Source of the DNA: Paraspadella gotoi
Taxonomy: Eukaryota; Chaetognatha
Reading direction: 5' to 3'
NCBI GenBank assembly: GCA_051294375.1
Contig: CM119267.1
Coordinates: forward strand, 20,585,476 to 20,649,475
DNA length: 64,000 nt
Positions 11,001 through 23,500 of the stretch are shown here, one piece after another (the stretch's first letter is position 1; every line of letters starts with the position of its first letter). The notes under the pieces are model-generated. The model had not been told where the DNA came from. It was given only the letters and a program-made list of their open reading frames with translations, and searched no databases. The translations under genes and the position numbers were made by a program.

Positions 11001-14000
11001 AGCTTAGTGAAACTCAGCTGTCCAAGCCAATGGGCGAGTTCCGGGTTCAATACCCTCACGGTCATGCTGGTTAAGTGTTATGGTGTCGGCATAAACACAC
11101 CAGTGATATGGGGTGGTTACTGCAGGTCCAAAGCTCTGAGAGCCAGCTATCGGGAGATGCCTCACACCCCGGACATCACACATCTTTCCCCGTTGCCATA
11201 CTTCATTTTTCATAGAAACATAAACTACCTTTCTGGTGATTAAAAAACAATTTTGAACTTCTGGGGAGTTGACAATTTCCGACCCATTTCTTTTTCGCCA
11301 GACCCACGAGCCACTAAGATATAAAACATATCTTAAAAGCTGCTTGTCATAACGCTATGGATTTTTATTTTATACAGTCATGTGCAAAAAAATCGTGCCA
11401 CTTTATTTCAGAATTTTAAAATAACTATATATATACTTGAATTTTTAAAAAAAGTAAAGTAAGTAAGTGAATTAAAATTTATTGAAAAATGATAAGTTTG
11501 GCATAAATTTTATTAAAATCGGGCAATCCGTTTAAGAGCAGTGATTTTTTTTAAATGAAAAAAAATTACACTGGACATCCGGAGGGATAGCCGGATAACT
11601 GGATTACCCCTGATCCCTAAATAATAATCTTAAGGTTATTGAAACATTGGACCTCTCTTTCATCGTATATTTTGAAGCTTTTAGATAAAAGTCGATTTTC
11701 CATTTGATTTTAAAACACTCAAGTTTAAAAAATCATATCTCCTAAACCACTTGACCGATTGTAATAAAATTTAGAAACATTGATTCCTTTTTTTAAAAAA
11801 ATTAATTTTCTTATATAATTTTTAAAAATATCTTTATTGAGTGTCTGGAATTTAAAGTTATAAAATGGCGCGTTTTTTTTGCACAGGATATAAGTTTTTG
11901 TATAGGTTTTGTCATGGGCAATCATTATCACCTGGTCTCCAATCCGTGCAGAAACGACAATTCTGAGGAGGTGAAAACAGAATTGAGTTGCGAAATAGAT
12001 AAAACAGGAACTCGGAACATTTGATCCAAATCAGGAAGGTTCGGCGGTTGTGCGGCGGCGTGCAAAAGACGGATCTTCAAAAAAGAAACCTTAAATGTAG
12101 CGACTGAGGCGGAACAGGTGACAAACTAGCAGAAGTCCGGTATAAATATTGTTAATGTGTTTATTAAAGATCGTGAAAATAAAAAGAATCTTATAGTTAA
12201 ACGCATGGAAGCTATTTTATAATTATTCCAAATACTAAAAAATGTAAAAACAGATCTTTTGGTAAATTTTTATTTTTTTTTATCAGATTCTGATAAAGCT
12301 TGAAAAGTTAGATGAAGGTTATTATTATAACTTTTTGATATTTTAATGATTTGTCTATGAAAATTAACAAAAACTATCAAATTTATTGAATGATGATGAC
12401 TTTTTAAGTTTTTTTTCAAATTTTAACCCATTTATGATTAAAAAATTTAAAATTTGTAATACTAACCTTTATCAGAATCTATTTTTAAAAGGACAAAAGA
12501 CTTTTATTGCAGACTGTTTCATGTTGTAAAAAAATGTTAAATTCTGGCCCGCCTTAGTAGCCACGTTTCATCACAATCCACGGAAAAAAAATCCAAAGTA
12601 AACTCATTCCGAAACCCATCGACCCACCTTGATGCACATAGGATGAACAGAGGCGTTTTGTTCCGTTACCGGGCTGTACATGTTCAGCGGAGTTTGCGCC
12701 ACGGGCAGTCCCTTCGGACGAAAGCTGGACGATCCCGTCTGTTCCGTCGACGGCCACTTGCCTAAAACCGCGCTGGTCCCGAGCCCGATTCTCGCAATGC
12801 GCAAGGCGTTCTCGTTGAGTCGACGTTTTTCCTCTTTCCTCCTTGCCTCCTCCTCCTCCTCCATCCTTTTGTTTTCCTCCGCCTTCCGTCGATTTTCCGC
12901 CTCCAATCGTTTTCGCTCCTCCTCCGCCCGCTTCTTCAACAACTCCGCTTTCAACTTTTCCGCTTCCCTCCACTTTTCCTCCTCTTCCCTCTTTTGCTTG
13001 TCCACCAACTTTTTGTGGATGTTGGCTTTGAGGGATTCGAGTCTGACCTCCTTTTCTTTCCGCGTCTCGGCCTGGTCCGACTTTCCCGAGAACTTCTTGG
13101 ATCGAGGGGCGAGGTCGTCCTCGGGGCCGTTGTCCATCTCGTCGCTGCTGATCGGCACAATCCCCGTATCGGAGGGACTCTTGGATGTTTGTTCGAGGAG
13201 GGCAGGATTAAGCGACGGCGGGAAGGACCCAGGATTAGGATTAAACTTAGATGGTGCAACGTGCGTGCTGCAGTTGACGGCCAATTGAGGCGGAACTGCA
13301 GAAAACGAGTTTTGAGACAGAAAATAAAGAGCTGGCGAAAACACAAAATCTCAAACAAAACGCGACGAGACGACTTACGATAGCCAGAGGGGACGGGCAA
13401 TGCGTGGGGGAGGGGAAGCGTCTGAGGATGAAGAACTGGATACTGATGGCTCGATGTCGAGACGGGAAACATTGGCGGCGGGACGGAGACTGAGGTTTTC
13501 GTAACGGGGTTCGGCCGAGGGAGGGACTTATTGCAAAGATCCTTAACGAAAGGATAAACGACTGAGAAATACTTTTATCTAATTATTATTATCTCAGTAG
13601 TTCGGTTACCAAGTAATTAAACATCCTCAGAACGCCGTGTGTTTCGTGCCGCGCCATCTTCAGCTTTCGTACATTGTCTTTTTGGTCGTTAACAACGCGC
13701 ATGAAATCGTTTGTCTTCATTTTGTTGATGAGCGTGAAAAAGTGGACACCCATCTGATTCCGACGTAAAAGAATAAAAGTAAATAATTAGTTAATAAGTG
13801 TTATTCATATTTCCAATAGTCAAAAAGTGACCTGGCCATGTTGTATATTCTTTTCCCATTCGTGAAGGACGATGTTATTGAGCCTCAGGGACATACTTCC
13901 GTCTTTGCTCGAAGTCGCTAATTTGTGATCCAGCGATTTCAAGACTTTTATTATTTGAGTCGTGGCCGTCTGAGCAAACCACAATCATTTTGTTGGAGAC

Positions 14001-17000
14001 GGAATCGTGAAGAGGATCCACAACAATCCTCCTCTAACAATTTCTTCGAGAGACTGGTAAATTAAGGACCATACATTTCTATTTAAACTAAACCTGTGGA
14101 GAAACGGACTCTTTCTCGGCCATCTGTTTGACGGCTTCGACGACTTTGGCAATAATGAAGTCATCGTCGGTAGGCGTGGACGACGACAAAGACGCCGCCA
14201 ACTGCTTGGGCGACGCGCGACGCTTTTTATTGCCCCGAGAGTCATCCTCGCCATCGGAAATGACCATGTCTTCTTGGTCAAGAACTGGAGCCTCTGCGAC
14301 GACGCGCGTAGCTTCGGGAGCTGGATCGAGGGTGAGTAAGGAATGACTAACTCGAATGACCGCAGCGAGGGCAACAAGACCCATAAGTCGATCAGACTTA
14401 CCAGCGTATTCTTGTACAAGCGCGTCTAAGCGAGACTCGGCGACGACAGGCACGGGTTTCGGCGACGCTTCTGTCGATATAAAAAAATGGGCAATTTCGA
14501 AATCATTTCGCTGAATCAGTCACTGTACGCGGCCTAAAGGATAGAAAATTAATGAGTGACCTCGCAATTTTTTTGCTGGGGGCTCGACTTCAAATCCGGG
14601 TCCTTGGTAAGCCTGCGATAAAAAAAAAAAAAATTTAGTAAAAAGTTACAAATTCCTATGACTTTAGTTTTGATGTTAACCTTCAGCAAGCAAAACCGCT
14701 CCAAATGCCCCGACTCTTTGCAATGCGCGCAAACTGGAAGTTCCGACTCGGAAAGTAAACGATCCGCACAGATCAAATCGTATCTGGGGAATGAAGTATT
14801 AAGTTTAAAGTATTAAGTTTTAACGACGTGAAGTATAATCTTTGAACCATATTCTCTTCTATTCTTTTCTAACCTGAAAGCGCCATCGCACGCGCTCGCC
14901 TCGTCCTTGAAGAGTAATATCCTTTTGCCGATTTTAATGCCAGACATAATCTCGATCGTATCCACGAAGAGGTAATCGGAATTCCATATGTTCTTCACCA
15001 AGTTCTTGTAGCCGAGTTGCTCCGCCTGAGAAACACGCGTCATTAAAGTAAAGAACGGATTAAGAACAGCCATAGAAATCCAGTCACTAACCTCTACTGG
15101 AGTTGAGCCCTCCTGGACGATCCATTCGGTCTTCCCTCCGAAAAAAGAGAAAACGTACTTTCCGCGGTCTTTGTCCATCTCGCTTCGGAAATCGATCTCT
15201 TCGCGGTCCATGGCGTCGCGGATGATCTCACGGTACGAGTTGGTAGGGTTAGGAGTTACCTTCACCGACAACATGATTTCTGCAAAGAGGATGGAAAGAG
15301 AGACGTTTTAAGAGAGAGCACAGGTATACAATATCAAGGTATTTATGAGAATTATTCAACTAATTACCTTTTTGCGTTACAATCATTTACAAATATGAGT
15401 GCAAATTTGTTGCAACGATGTACACACCCGCAAATCTTTTGGTTTCGTCATCGGCTCGAGTATTCACTGGTCTTCCCTTAACCGCAGCAGCGCTCAGAGC
15501 CTCCACGCTTTGAAGCGGCTTCACCACTGATTCTGAATTTGAGACAGTTTTATCTAATGCTCGATCGTTATTAGTCAAGTCCTTTAAGGATTAAATACCT
15601 TTTCGCTCCCTGGAAACCGAACTAGGACTTGCTTGTCTTTCGTTCGCGGGCGATCTCGAGTTGCTCTGCGATGATCCTTTTTTTTTGCGAGTTTCCTCGC
15701 GTTTCGATTGTCGCTGATCCGGGAAAGACTTCTGAAGCGGCGGCGGCACCGGCACTGGTTGCATTGATTGCATCGGCGTCACCGGTTGCTGCCGCTCTTT
15801 AATTTGGCCTAAAAACTGAGTGAACAAATCGCGCGAATCCTTCGGAGGTTGAGTACCGGAGAGAGGAAAGGTTTTGGAGGATGATTCGGAAGAGTTTGGG
15901 CGGGTAGAGGGGAGTCCGAGACGGTCGGCTTGCGGCGCACGATTGTCTGGCTTTTCGTCCGAAATGGCGTCTTCAGTTTTGGGGGCGTCGGAAGGGCCGG
16001 GCACGGCATATGGCAATGAATGCGAGAAAAAGTCGGGCAATTCCATCTTTTCTTTTTTCAAAGGATCGGCGAGAAGCTTCTCTGTTTTTTGTCTGAAAAT
16101 AGATGGAAATATGCAATTTCACTTCCAGAAATTATTACACAATCCACCAATCAAGGCACTAACTTTTTTGAAATTGAATCCAAGAGCTGGTTAAAAGAAG
16201 CAATTTGATCCGGCGGAAGGCTCTTCAGCTTTTCCAATAACTCCATTTGAGTAGAATTGTTTTCTACCAAAGAAAACGGTTCATTCGTTAAAAAAGTGAG
16301 AAAAAAAGAACTAAATCGGTTCTCATTTTTACCCGATGGAGCCCCAGCATTAAGCGCCGTATCGCTTCCCTCTTGTCCAACGTAAGCGTTTCCCCTGAAA
16401 TCAAGAAAAACCGTAAAGACGCAAATTTAGGTCTTCTAAAATCCACCGGGTCCTAACCTGGAAACGTCCGACTTTTCCAACCTCCCTCGAACGGCCCCTT
16501 CCTCTCTTTTCTCCACCGAGTCCGCCCTCCTCTTCTCCCTCCGCCCGAAATCCTGCTCGATGACCACGATTCTTTTGCGGTAGAGCTCTTCGTCGTGCGG
16601 AACCTCTCTCTCCTTGGCTTCTCGCTTGCTCCTCTCGTACTCCTCTTTTCTCCACCGCTGCTTTTGCAGGGAAGGATCGCGATCCATCATCTCTTCTTCC
16701 TCCAGCAGCCTCCTCTCCTCCCCCAGCTTTCTCCTCTCCGCCTCGTAACCGTCGACGAACGACGAAGGCTTGTTGTAATAGTCCCGCACGACCATCGCCT
16801 GCTGACGCAGACGCTGGACGTCGGCGGCCGGGTTGGTTGAGGTCCCGGCGCCAGCGGCGTGGAAGGGTGGCGGAGAAGGGCGTTGGTATTTTTGAAGTTT
16901 ATTGCCCGAGGAAACGACGTTGGGGGCGGGTCTCGAGGAATTCTGAAAAGAGGGAAGAGTAATTTCAAGGTATTGCTTCGCGTTAATTGGTGATCATATG

Positions 17001-17734
17001 ATTGAATAAGTACATAAAATTTTTGTTCAATAAACGTTTCATAATACCTTACTAGTTAATTTTTTTATAATTATCATTTGAATAATAAGGGGGATAGACA
17101 GACCAACCAAAAAGTAACAATTTGTATTCGAGAACACGCACTTGCTACCCACCTTTCTAGAATAATCCGGGTCTCCTTCCAGTATTTTCAGAGCGGCTTC
17201 GGCTTCCGAACCCATTTCTCTGGGACGAGGTTTTTCGTTGAGATAGATACGGCGCTCTTGCTGCGGACTTGGCCTATCTTGGTTATGACCGCGCCGATCA
17301 TTGCTCGGTCCGCGTCGTTCCTGATGCGGACTGCGCCGATAGTAGGGCGGCGACAGGGACCTAAACGACCATCAAACTTTAAGCAATAGGTCTAATGATC
17401 GGAACAGTATTGAAAGAGACCTTTCTTCATTGAAAGAGACCTTTCTTTGGTTTTGGATTTCCTGACGTAACGGTCGGATCTCATCTTCGATATTCCAACG
17501 TCCCTCGATCGTGAACGAGACCGCGAATGTCGCGAACGCCCACGAGATCGACTCCGAGATCTACTGCGGGATCGGCTTGACGAGGCGCTGCGACTTCCCG
17601 AGGATCGGGAGTCGCTTCTGTCGAGAAGATAAGGTATGTATGTATTAACGTAATTTATGTATCGTTAGACTTAAGATTTTGATTTATGTTACTACTAAAA
17701 AATGTTACCTTTTCCTTCGATAATTTCTCTTCAT
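8063..17734 (-). CDS. Large RS-rich nuclear protein with CCHC zinc knuckle, many exons, family not recognised
   Basis: I do not recognise the family. The start (17734) reads MKRNYRRKR and splices in phase into an RS/SR-repeat domain (17440-17630). Next come an R/E-rich coiled coil (16440-16800), a P/S/Q-rich segment (15600-16060), a domain of about 150 residues (14870-15290), a CCHC zinc knuckle CAHCKESGHLERFC (about 14690-14740), an acidic linker with KKRR, and a long K/E/R coiled coil (12750-13130). RS repeats plus a knuckle suggest a nuclear RNA-processing role. Phase then carries the frame through a 14-nt exon (12090-12103) and a 31-nt exon (11932-11962) into an exon starting FGTSLGSFTP (10931), and later through a strong GTGAGT donor at about 9198 into MANRFFYAFGTSLGDSF (9064), ending SKSSH at 8063. 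The alternative is two or three separate genes with stops at 12604, 9196 and 8063. Introns hold a SINE and a MITE. Confidence 0.5.
10990..11235 (+). repeat. tRNA-derived SINE-like element in an intron
   Basis: The left end carries a Pol III type 2 promoter: A-box-like TAGCTTAGTGA (about 11000-11010) and, about 35 bp downstream, B-box GGTTCAATACC (about 11043-11053), the spacing of a tRNA. The following body contains an imperfect inverted repeat (GGTGT...ACACC near 11080-11103) and ends near GTTGCCATAC. It is not a functional tRNA, since no acceptor stem closes. I could not see clear target-site duplications, so the edges are approximate. Confidence 0.6.
11373..11892. mobile_element. Non-autonomous Tc1/mariner-like MITE with terminal inverted repeats
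   Basis: The left end TGTGCAAAAAAATCGTGCCA (11381-11400) pairs with the inverted right end (complement TGTGCAAAAAAAACGCGCC, about 11868-11890). TA dinucleotides sit at both outer edges (ttTACAGTCATGTGC on the left, CAGGATA on the right), as expected for TA-targeting elements. The 500-bp AT-rich interior has no ORF. It lies in the intron between the 31-nt exon and the FGTSLGSF exon. Confidence 0.6.
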
Positions 17735-18270
17735 TGTTGCATTATCATAATGCCCATAAATAAAGGAAAAACAGACTGAAGTCTAAAATCGTTAACCTTG
17801 AAAGTTTATCTGTGAAGCTGCCAATAAATAAAATTGGAATTATCGGTACATAATAATATATTAGAAATTTGCAACGATCAACGAAAGCTTGCGATATTGA
17901 TCCTTGAAATTGATCCTTGAAATTGAGCTTTCTCCGCATAAAAACGTTAGAAAATTGATTACGTCTTCTCATGTAATGCAAAAGCAACAGAGCTTTTGTT
18001 AATAAGCTTCGATAAACTAAAATTTCGACGACACAAAAAAACAAAGAACAAAATGATCTAAAAATCAGCCGGTGATTATTTACAGGGGTCGAACGAATAA
18101 GTCTACTTGTACTCCCATCGTAGAAAAGACTAGTTTTTATTCAAAACGGTCGAAACTGTAAAATGGATCTCGCAACGATCGCTCGAATAAGTCAAAGCGA
18201 GGTGCTCTTCATTTTTGGGAAGAAGTTCCAGAATCGAACTAACGCGCGTTCGACGTCGATGATTAACGTT
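17735..18270. other. Spacer between PSMD4 and the RS/zinc-knuckle gene
   Basis: About 535 bp of AT-rich DNA. A 99-codon minus-strand ORF (17745-18044) exists, but its composition (Phe/Leu/Tyr-rich, AT-driven) does not look coding. A short direct repeat of TTGAAATTGATCC lies near 17900-17925. It presumably contains the PSMD4 3' UTR and the downstream promoter. Confidence 0.4.
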
Positions 18271-20333
18271 TCATTGTTCCTCCTTTTTGTCTTTTTTCTT
18301 CTCTTCTCCGTCCTTTTTCGACTCGGACTGATTGGCTGTCAACGATTCCACGGCTTGTCTGATTGCTTCACTATGAGGGTCGACTCCTACAAAAATAAGA
18401 ATACGTAATAAAACGGAGTTGACATCATGATTAAGGGCTTTCTTTTTTTTTACCCGGCAAGCTGGTGAGAACGTCGTGCAAAAAGTCAGGGTCGGTCATG
18501 ACGTCCGAATAATCGTCGTCCTTCGAGGCTGACGCCGATGCTTAAAGGAAAAAGGAGACGATTTAAAAAAAAAAAAAAAAAGGGAAAAAATCGGTCTCAC
18601 TCATTTGGCGAACCTTCGGCGGGTTTGTCGTCGTCGCCCTCGTCGCCGCTCCCAGGCTGCAGCGACATCTGCATAGCGTAGGCGATCTGCTCGTCTTCGG
18701 TCATCGACGCGAAATCGGGAATCCCAGAGGAGTAATCATCTGTTCGAGGTCATGGTCAAAATTTAGAAAAAGAAAAAGAAACTACGTGTTTTTTAAGAAA
18801 AACAAATTGAATCCTCCCTCACCGGCGGGATGTTCGTACGAACCGGAAGTGGGCGCGGCGACGCTGACGGCGGACGCGTGAGACGGAGGTGCAACATCTT
18901 CGCCATCGTCGACGGCGATTGACATTTCAAGGGCCTTCGCCAACAGCGCCTCGTCATCGTCGCCTAGTAAAAAAAAGGAAGGAAGAAAGTAACTTGGAGC
19001 CGTAAGATTTTGGAAGGAAGTAAGGTACCTTCTTCGTTGTCTTCGGGAATAGTGATCTCCTTTGGAGCGGTGGCCTCTTGATGCCGCTTAGCCTCTTCCT
19101 CTTGACGTTGTCGTTGCTCCTCCATGGACACTCGCAGCGCCAGCGCCAGTTCAGGATCCGCTGGATCGAAAAAAACGTTCCATCGATTTTAATCTCTGTG
19201 GTTTCATAGGAAAGATAAAAGAGAGAAGAAAACGACAGGGGGGAAACAAACCGGAAGGATCAACACCGAAATCGAAGTCACCACCGAATCCGCCGCCGCC
19301 TTCCATTCCGCCCATTCCGGCATTGTCTTCGCCTAGGAGATTTTTGAGATAGATAAACATTAAATTTATTGCAAATTTTTTTACTACAAAGAATGAAACC
19401 TTGAATGACAGCGGAAGTGACGAGAGCGTCGCTGAGCACAGGACCAGGAGGAACGGTTACCAAGTGACTTTGCTGTCCATCCTTGCCGTTGAGGGTTGTG
19501 ATGAAAACGTTTAGTTTTTCCGTGTTGGCCGTTTCCTCGCCGAAGTTCACGATATCCACATTAACCTGGAAATAAAGCCGAACATATGTGCTTTTTCAAG
19601 GTCGGCTTTCCCTTTAAATTAAGACCGACTGACCGACCAATGACTGACTGACTGACCTTTTCCTTCTTGAGCCGCTTGGCCAGTTTGACAAGGTCCTTCT
19701 CGTCCTCAATAATAGGCGATCCGACAAAGCAGATGATTCGCATTTTGTGGTTTTTGCCCTGACGATGCTTCAGCGCCAAGTGCGCCACGCGGACTCCCGA
19801 CGAAAACGAGACCGTGCCGCGGGGCTCCACCTGTTAACATTTTTACAAACAGCGAAAAATAAAAGTCACCACAAGCAAAGTCAGGTACCCTCTCATTAGG
19901 CCTTTCAAAATTCAGACCTGATGTAGCTTGGACATGATTCTTCCAGTCTCCGCGGTGAGAGTGTTGAGAACCTCGATCCTCTTGCCCGCCATCGTCAAGA
20001 GGCCGACGTTGTTCTCGGGGTTGGAGCGGGTCTTCGAATGACACACCAGATTGACCGCGTCCTAGAAGGAAAAGAAAGATGGATCAGTCGAACAAAAAAC
20101 AGAATTTTTTTTTTGTACAAGAAGCTGATAGAAACTTTCAGGGTCAGTACAAAATAACAATATCATTATCCTGGATACCCCCATCCATCCATCCAAAAAA
20201 AAAAAACAAACAAACAAAAATCCATAGATTTTCAGGTGCTCACCTGCTGCGCCTGCATTCTGGTCGGGATGAAGTCTCCGTTCCTCATGAAGTCCGAGTT
20301 GTCGACGCAGATCATAGTCGATTCCAGCACCAT
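18271..20333 (-). CDS. PSMD4: 26S proteasome regulatory subunit Rpn10/S5a (ubiquitin receptor)
   Basis: Rpn10 captures polyubiquitinated substrates at the 19S particle of the 26S proteasome. About ten exons join cleanly with short introns. The N-terminus [20 protein letters not shown] starts the VWA domain, which continues through [56 protein letters not shown] and [12 protein letters not shown] Gly/Met-rich linker follows ([16 protein letters not shown]). Three ubiquitin-interacting motifs are visible: [14 protein letters not shown] (about 19100-19160), [12 protein letters not shown] (about 18910-18955) and [12 protein letters not shown] (about 18655-18700). Human S5a has two UIMs, while three are known from Drosophila Rpn10. 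The C-terminus is a K/E-rich tail ending KKEEQ. The upstream gene, CXXC1, ends only 239 bp away. Confidence 0.95.
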
Positions 20334-20572
20334 CTTGGAGCAGTCGGTGGCCGACTCAAGTTGTAATAATCAACACAAGAAAATCAGTACAATTTTTTAT
20401 TAACTGACGTCTTGGAAAATCGACGACGATTTTCAGATTGTATTGTTGTATTGTATTGTATTGTTTTTCAAAAGAGTGGACGTGGTAACTTAAATAACTG
20501 CACAATAAAAAAGTGTTAATAAAATTTGAAATTAAAATTAACGAGTTAATTAAATTAAATGCCATCGGCTGG

Positions 20573-23500
20573 CTATGAAGTCACAGAATTGGTTTTTAAA
20601 CTTGTTCCGTTAGGATGTTGCGTCTTTTCAGAGTTTTGTGCGTGACGCCGAGATTGTGGCTGCTGTTGTTGTTGATGCGGCTGCTGCTGCTGCTGCTGTG
20701 GTTGGGCTCTATTTCCCCGTGACATCGCGGAGACTTGTCTTGCAAGCGCATCGTGATCTGAAATGAGCGACATTTTTTTTTCCTTTTGTTTTCTTAGGAT
20801 TTTTTCAACTCATTGTTCCCACCGATTGTGCTGTGCAGCATAAGGCCCAAAACGCCGGCTCGGTTGGCCATCGCCAATCGGATCGTTCGCTCCTCCTCGT
20901 ACAGTTCCTCGAGCTCCATCAAATCGCGCACCTTAAAAAAGAAAACTAAATTGAAATTAAGATCACGAAAATAACATGACTGAGCCACTCACTCTCTCCA
21001 TATCGATCTCGGCTCGTCGAAGGCGTTCCCAGTTGATGTGATTAGGACATTTCTTCTTCGGCGCCCGACAAAGACTCGGAGTTTCCTCGAACAGTTCTTT
21101 GGTCAGCGGACAACCACATATCTCGTCAGGCTCAACCTTTTTGTCCTTAAAGTGTTCGGGGCAGATGACTCGCAATCTGAGAGTTGACAGAGGAAATAAA
21201 AAAAAAAATAATTAAGGATATCGTTTCAATCATAGGAAAGGTTTAATCAAATCTTGGGAACGCCATTCGTACCGCTTGCAGTAGGTGTTCGACTCTTTGT
21301 TGAAAGCGTCGCAAAAGAAAGACTGTTCCGTCGATGTTCGTGCGAACAAAGAGCCGAAGGAGGTTTGACTCTCGAAACGGAGAAGCAGCGCTCCATGTGG
21401 GCGGGCGCGACGGGCGTTCGTCTCGTGACCGCACGTCACGCAATAGATGGTCATCTCAGTCTCGTCATCGTCGTCGATCGCGTCCATGGTCGCCTTGTAA
21501 CCTTAGCCTTTTCCACGATGGCGTCCAAGGCTTGATGCTTCTCGTCCAAATCTCCGAGGCGCTTCGAAGTCTCCATCAGCTTTTGCCGAACCTTTTCCAG
21601 CTTCTTCATGTCCAGCTGTCCGCCGTGCAACTGAGGCGTTTCAAAAAGACAACATCATCGAACTGTTCCTACTGACGACTTTCTGGCAACATATATGTAG
21701 ACCTTACCTCGACGCCTGCCATTGCTGGATGCGCTGCGGCAACGAGCTGAAAGCGGTGGTGGCAAGTTTAAGACCACAGTCGTCCGAGCAATACTTAGAT
21801 TTAGGTCGGGCCGTCCGCGTGCAGCCTGGACCGTAGCACTGAGTAAAGGTATCCTCTTTGTCCTCTTGACTGGTTTCTGTGTGCAAGCGGTTTACAATGG
21901 GCTACCTTTAAAAGTTTTATAAATCAAACTATCCAAAACCTACCGAGAAAGTCAACTCCAGAATCGAAAATCATGGAATTAGCGAAAAGATCGTTTCCGG
22001 TGGCAGAGCGCGAGCCTATATCAAAATCGCATGAAAAGGAAGAGTAACCAGATTACAATATTTACCAACTCTCTCTCACCTCTGCCTCTTTTAGTTTTCC
22101 GAATCTTTTTTTCACGGTTCCGCGACTTTTGTCCCTCGGGTACGAACGATGATGGAGGCGCGTGGACGTTTTTCAGCTTGAGGGTCTTTCGCTTGGGCTC
22201 CTGACATTACGTATTGACATGTTAAGCTAAGATAGTAATCATAATCATCATCTAGTCGCGACTTCTCACTCTCTTTTCTCACCTGGTTATCGCTATCGAA
22301 ATCCTCGTAAGAATCCGTTTTTTTCGGCCTGGACTTCGGGACAGATTTTTTCTCTGGTCTAAACAAAATTTTTTAAAAAAATTTCGGGAAATTATCGAAC
22401 GATTTGAAAATTTTGGAATGGTTAAGATGAAACCAACCTGAAGTCCGGGTCGTAGTTGTACGATTTAGTGGATTTCACATTTCTGTCATCACGGTCCTCG
22501 TCGCTGAAAATGGGGTCGCTCTCCAAATCCTCGTTGTCCTCTTCATCGTCGTAAATGTCTTCGTCATTATCGTCATCGTCGTCATCGTCGTCGCTCCCCC
22601 GATATTTCTAAAAAAAAACAAAAAAAAAACCATATATATATATAATAATATCTATTTTAATATGTGCTGAGAGTAGAAAGAAAATTAGTCTCACTTTCTT
22701 GGCGGATTTTGTGTGCGAGTGTCGAGATCGTTTGCCGAAATTGTGGCACTGTCGCCGACGACACTTTTGGCGCCGCTTGAAGGGACCTGAAAATGACCCG
22801 ACCTATGTTTTTCTTAATAAAAAAAAAAAACAAAAAACCCAAAACGAAGCGAGGATCTTAGTTTTCTCACCCCCGAATTTCGGCATGTCTTTGCAATAAT
22901 CGCACTGACCGCAATCTTCGGTTTGAAAGCAAGCTTCGCATTGACCGCATCTAATAAGGGTTAAATTTAACGAGACCGGTTACGAAGGATGAAATTGTGG
23001 CGGTATATTCACACCGCCTCACACCCAACATCCCATCCACACCACCAACTGTCCTAACGACTTCCCTCTGCGTTGGCAAAGCGAGACCGTCCTTGGGTAA
23101 CCGCCAAAACCAACAGTGAGATGCCCCATCCCAATGGGCATCACAGGCAACCCGGCTGTTGCCATAAAAAACAAAAAAGGAGAAACGTTCCACCAAAACT
23201 AAATTCTACAACCTTTTAGCATTTTTAATTTTTTTGTTTTTTTCCTTGGGGGCGGAGGTTAGGCTTGTCTTGTAGAGAATGGTCAATCCCGAGTCTTTCG
23301 CTCTGCAAACCTAATTTAAGCCAATTTTAATAACTTTTTATAATAGTCGTTGCTCATTTTTGAGCGATTACTGATTACCTACCTGACAATACCATCGCTT
23401 AATGGAGCGCGAAATTTCCTCGGAAACGCCAATGCAATCCCCGTGAAACCACTCGTTGCATTGATCGCACCCTGAAATTAAAACAGGCCATAGAGTTACA

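Noticed and set aside
10990-11065. Possible tRNA gene
   Set aside because: A and B boxes are present, but arms do not pair into a cloverleaf and no acceptor stem closes; better explained as a SINE head.
14813-15274. Methionine at 15274 as the start of a separate gene
   Set aside because: The exon begins AAATCATG after a splice acceptor and joins in phase to the upstream exon ending ETKRFA, so the Met is internal.
17745-18044. 99-codon minus-strand ORF between PSMD4 and the RS gene
   Set aside because: Composition is AT-driven (Phe, Leu, Tyr), there is no motif, and it lies where UTR and promoter are expected.
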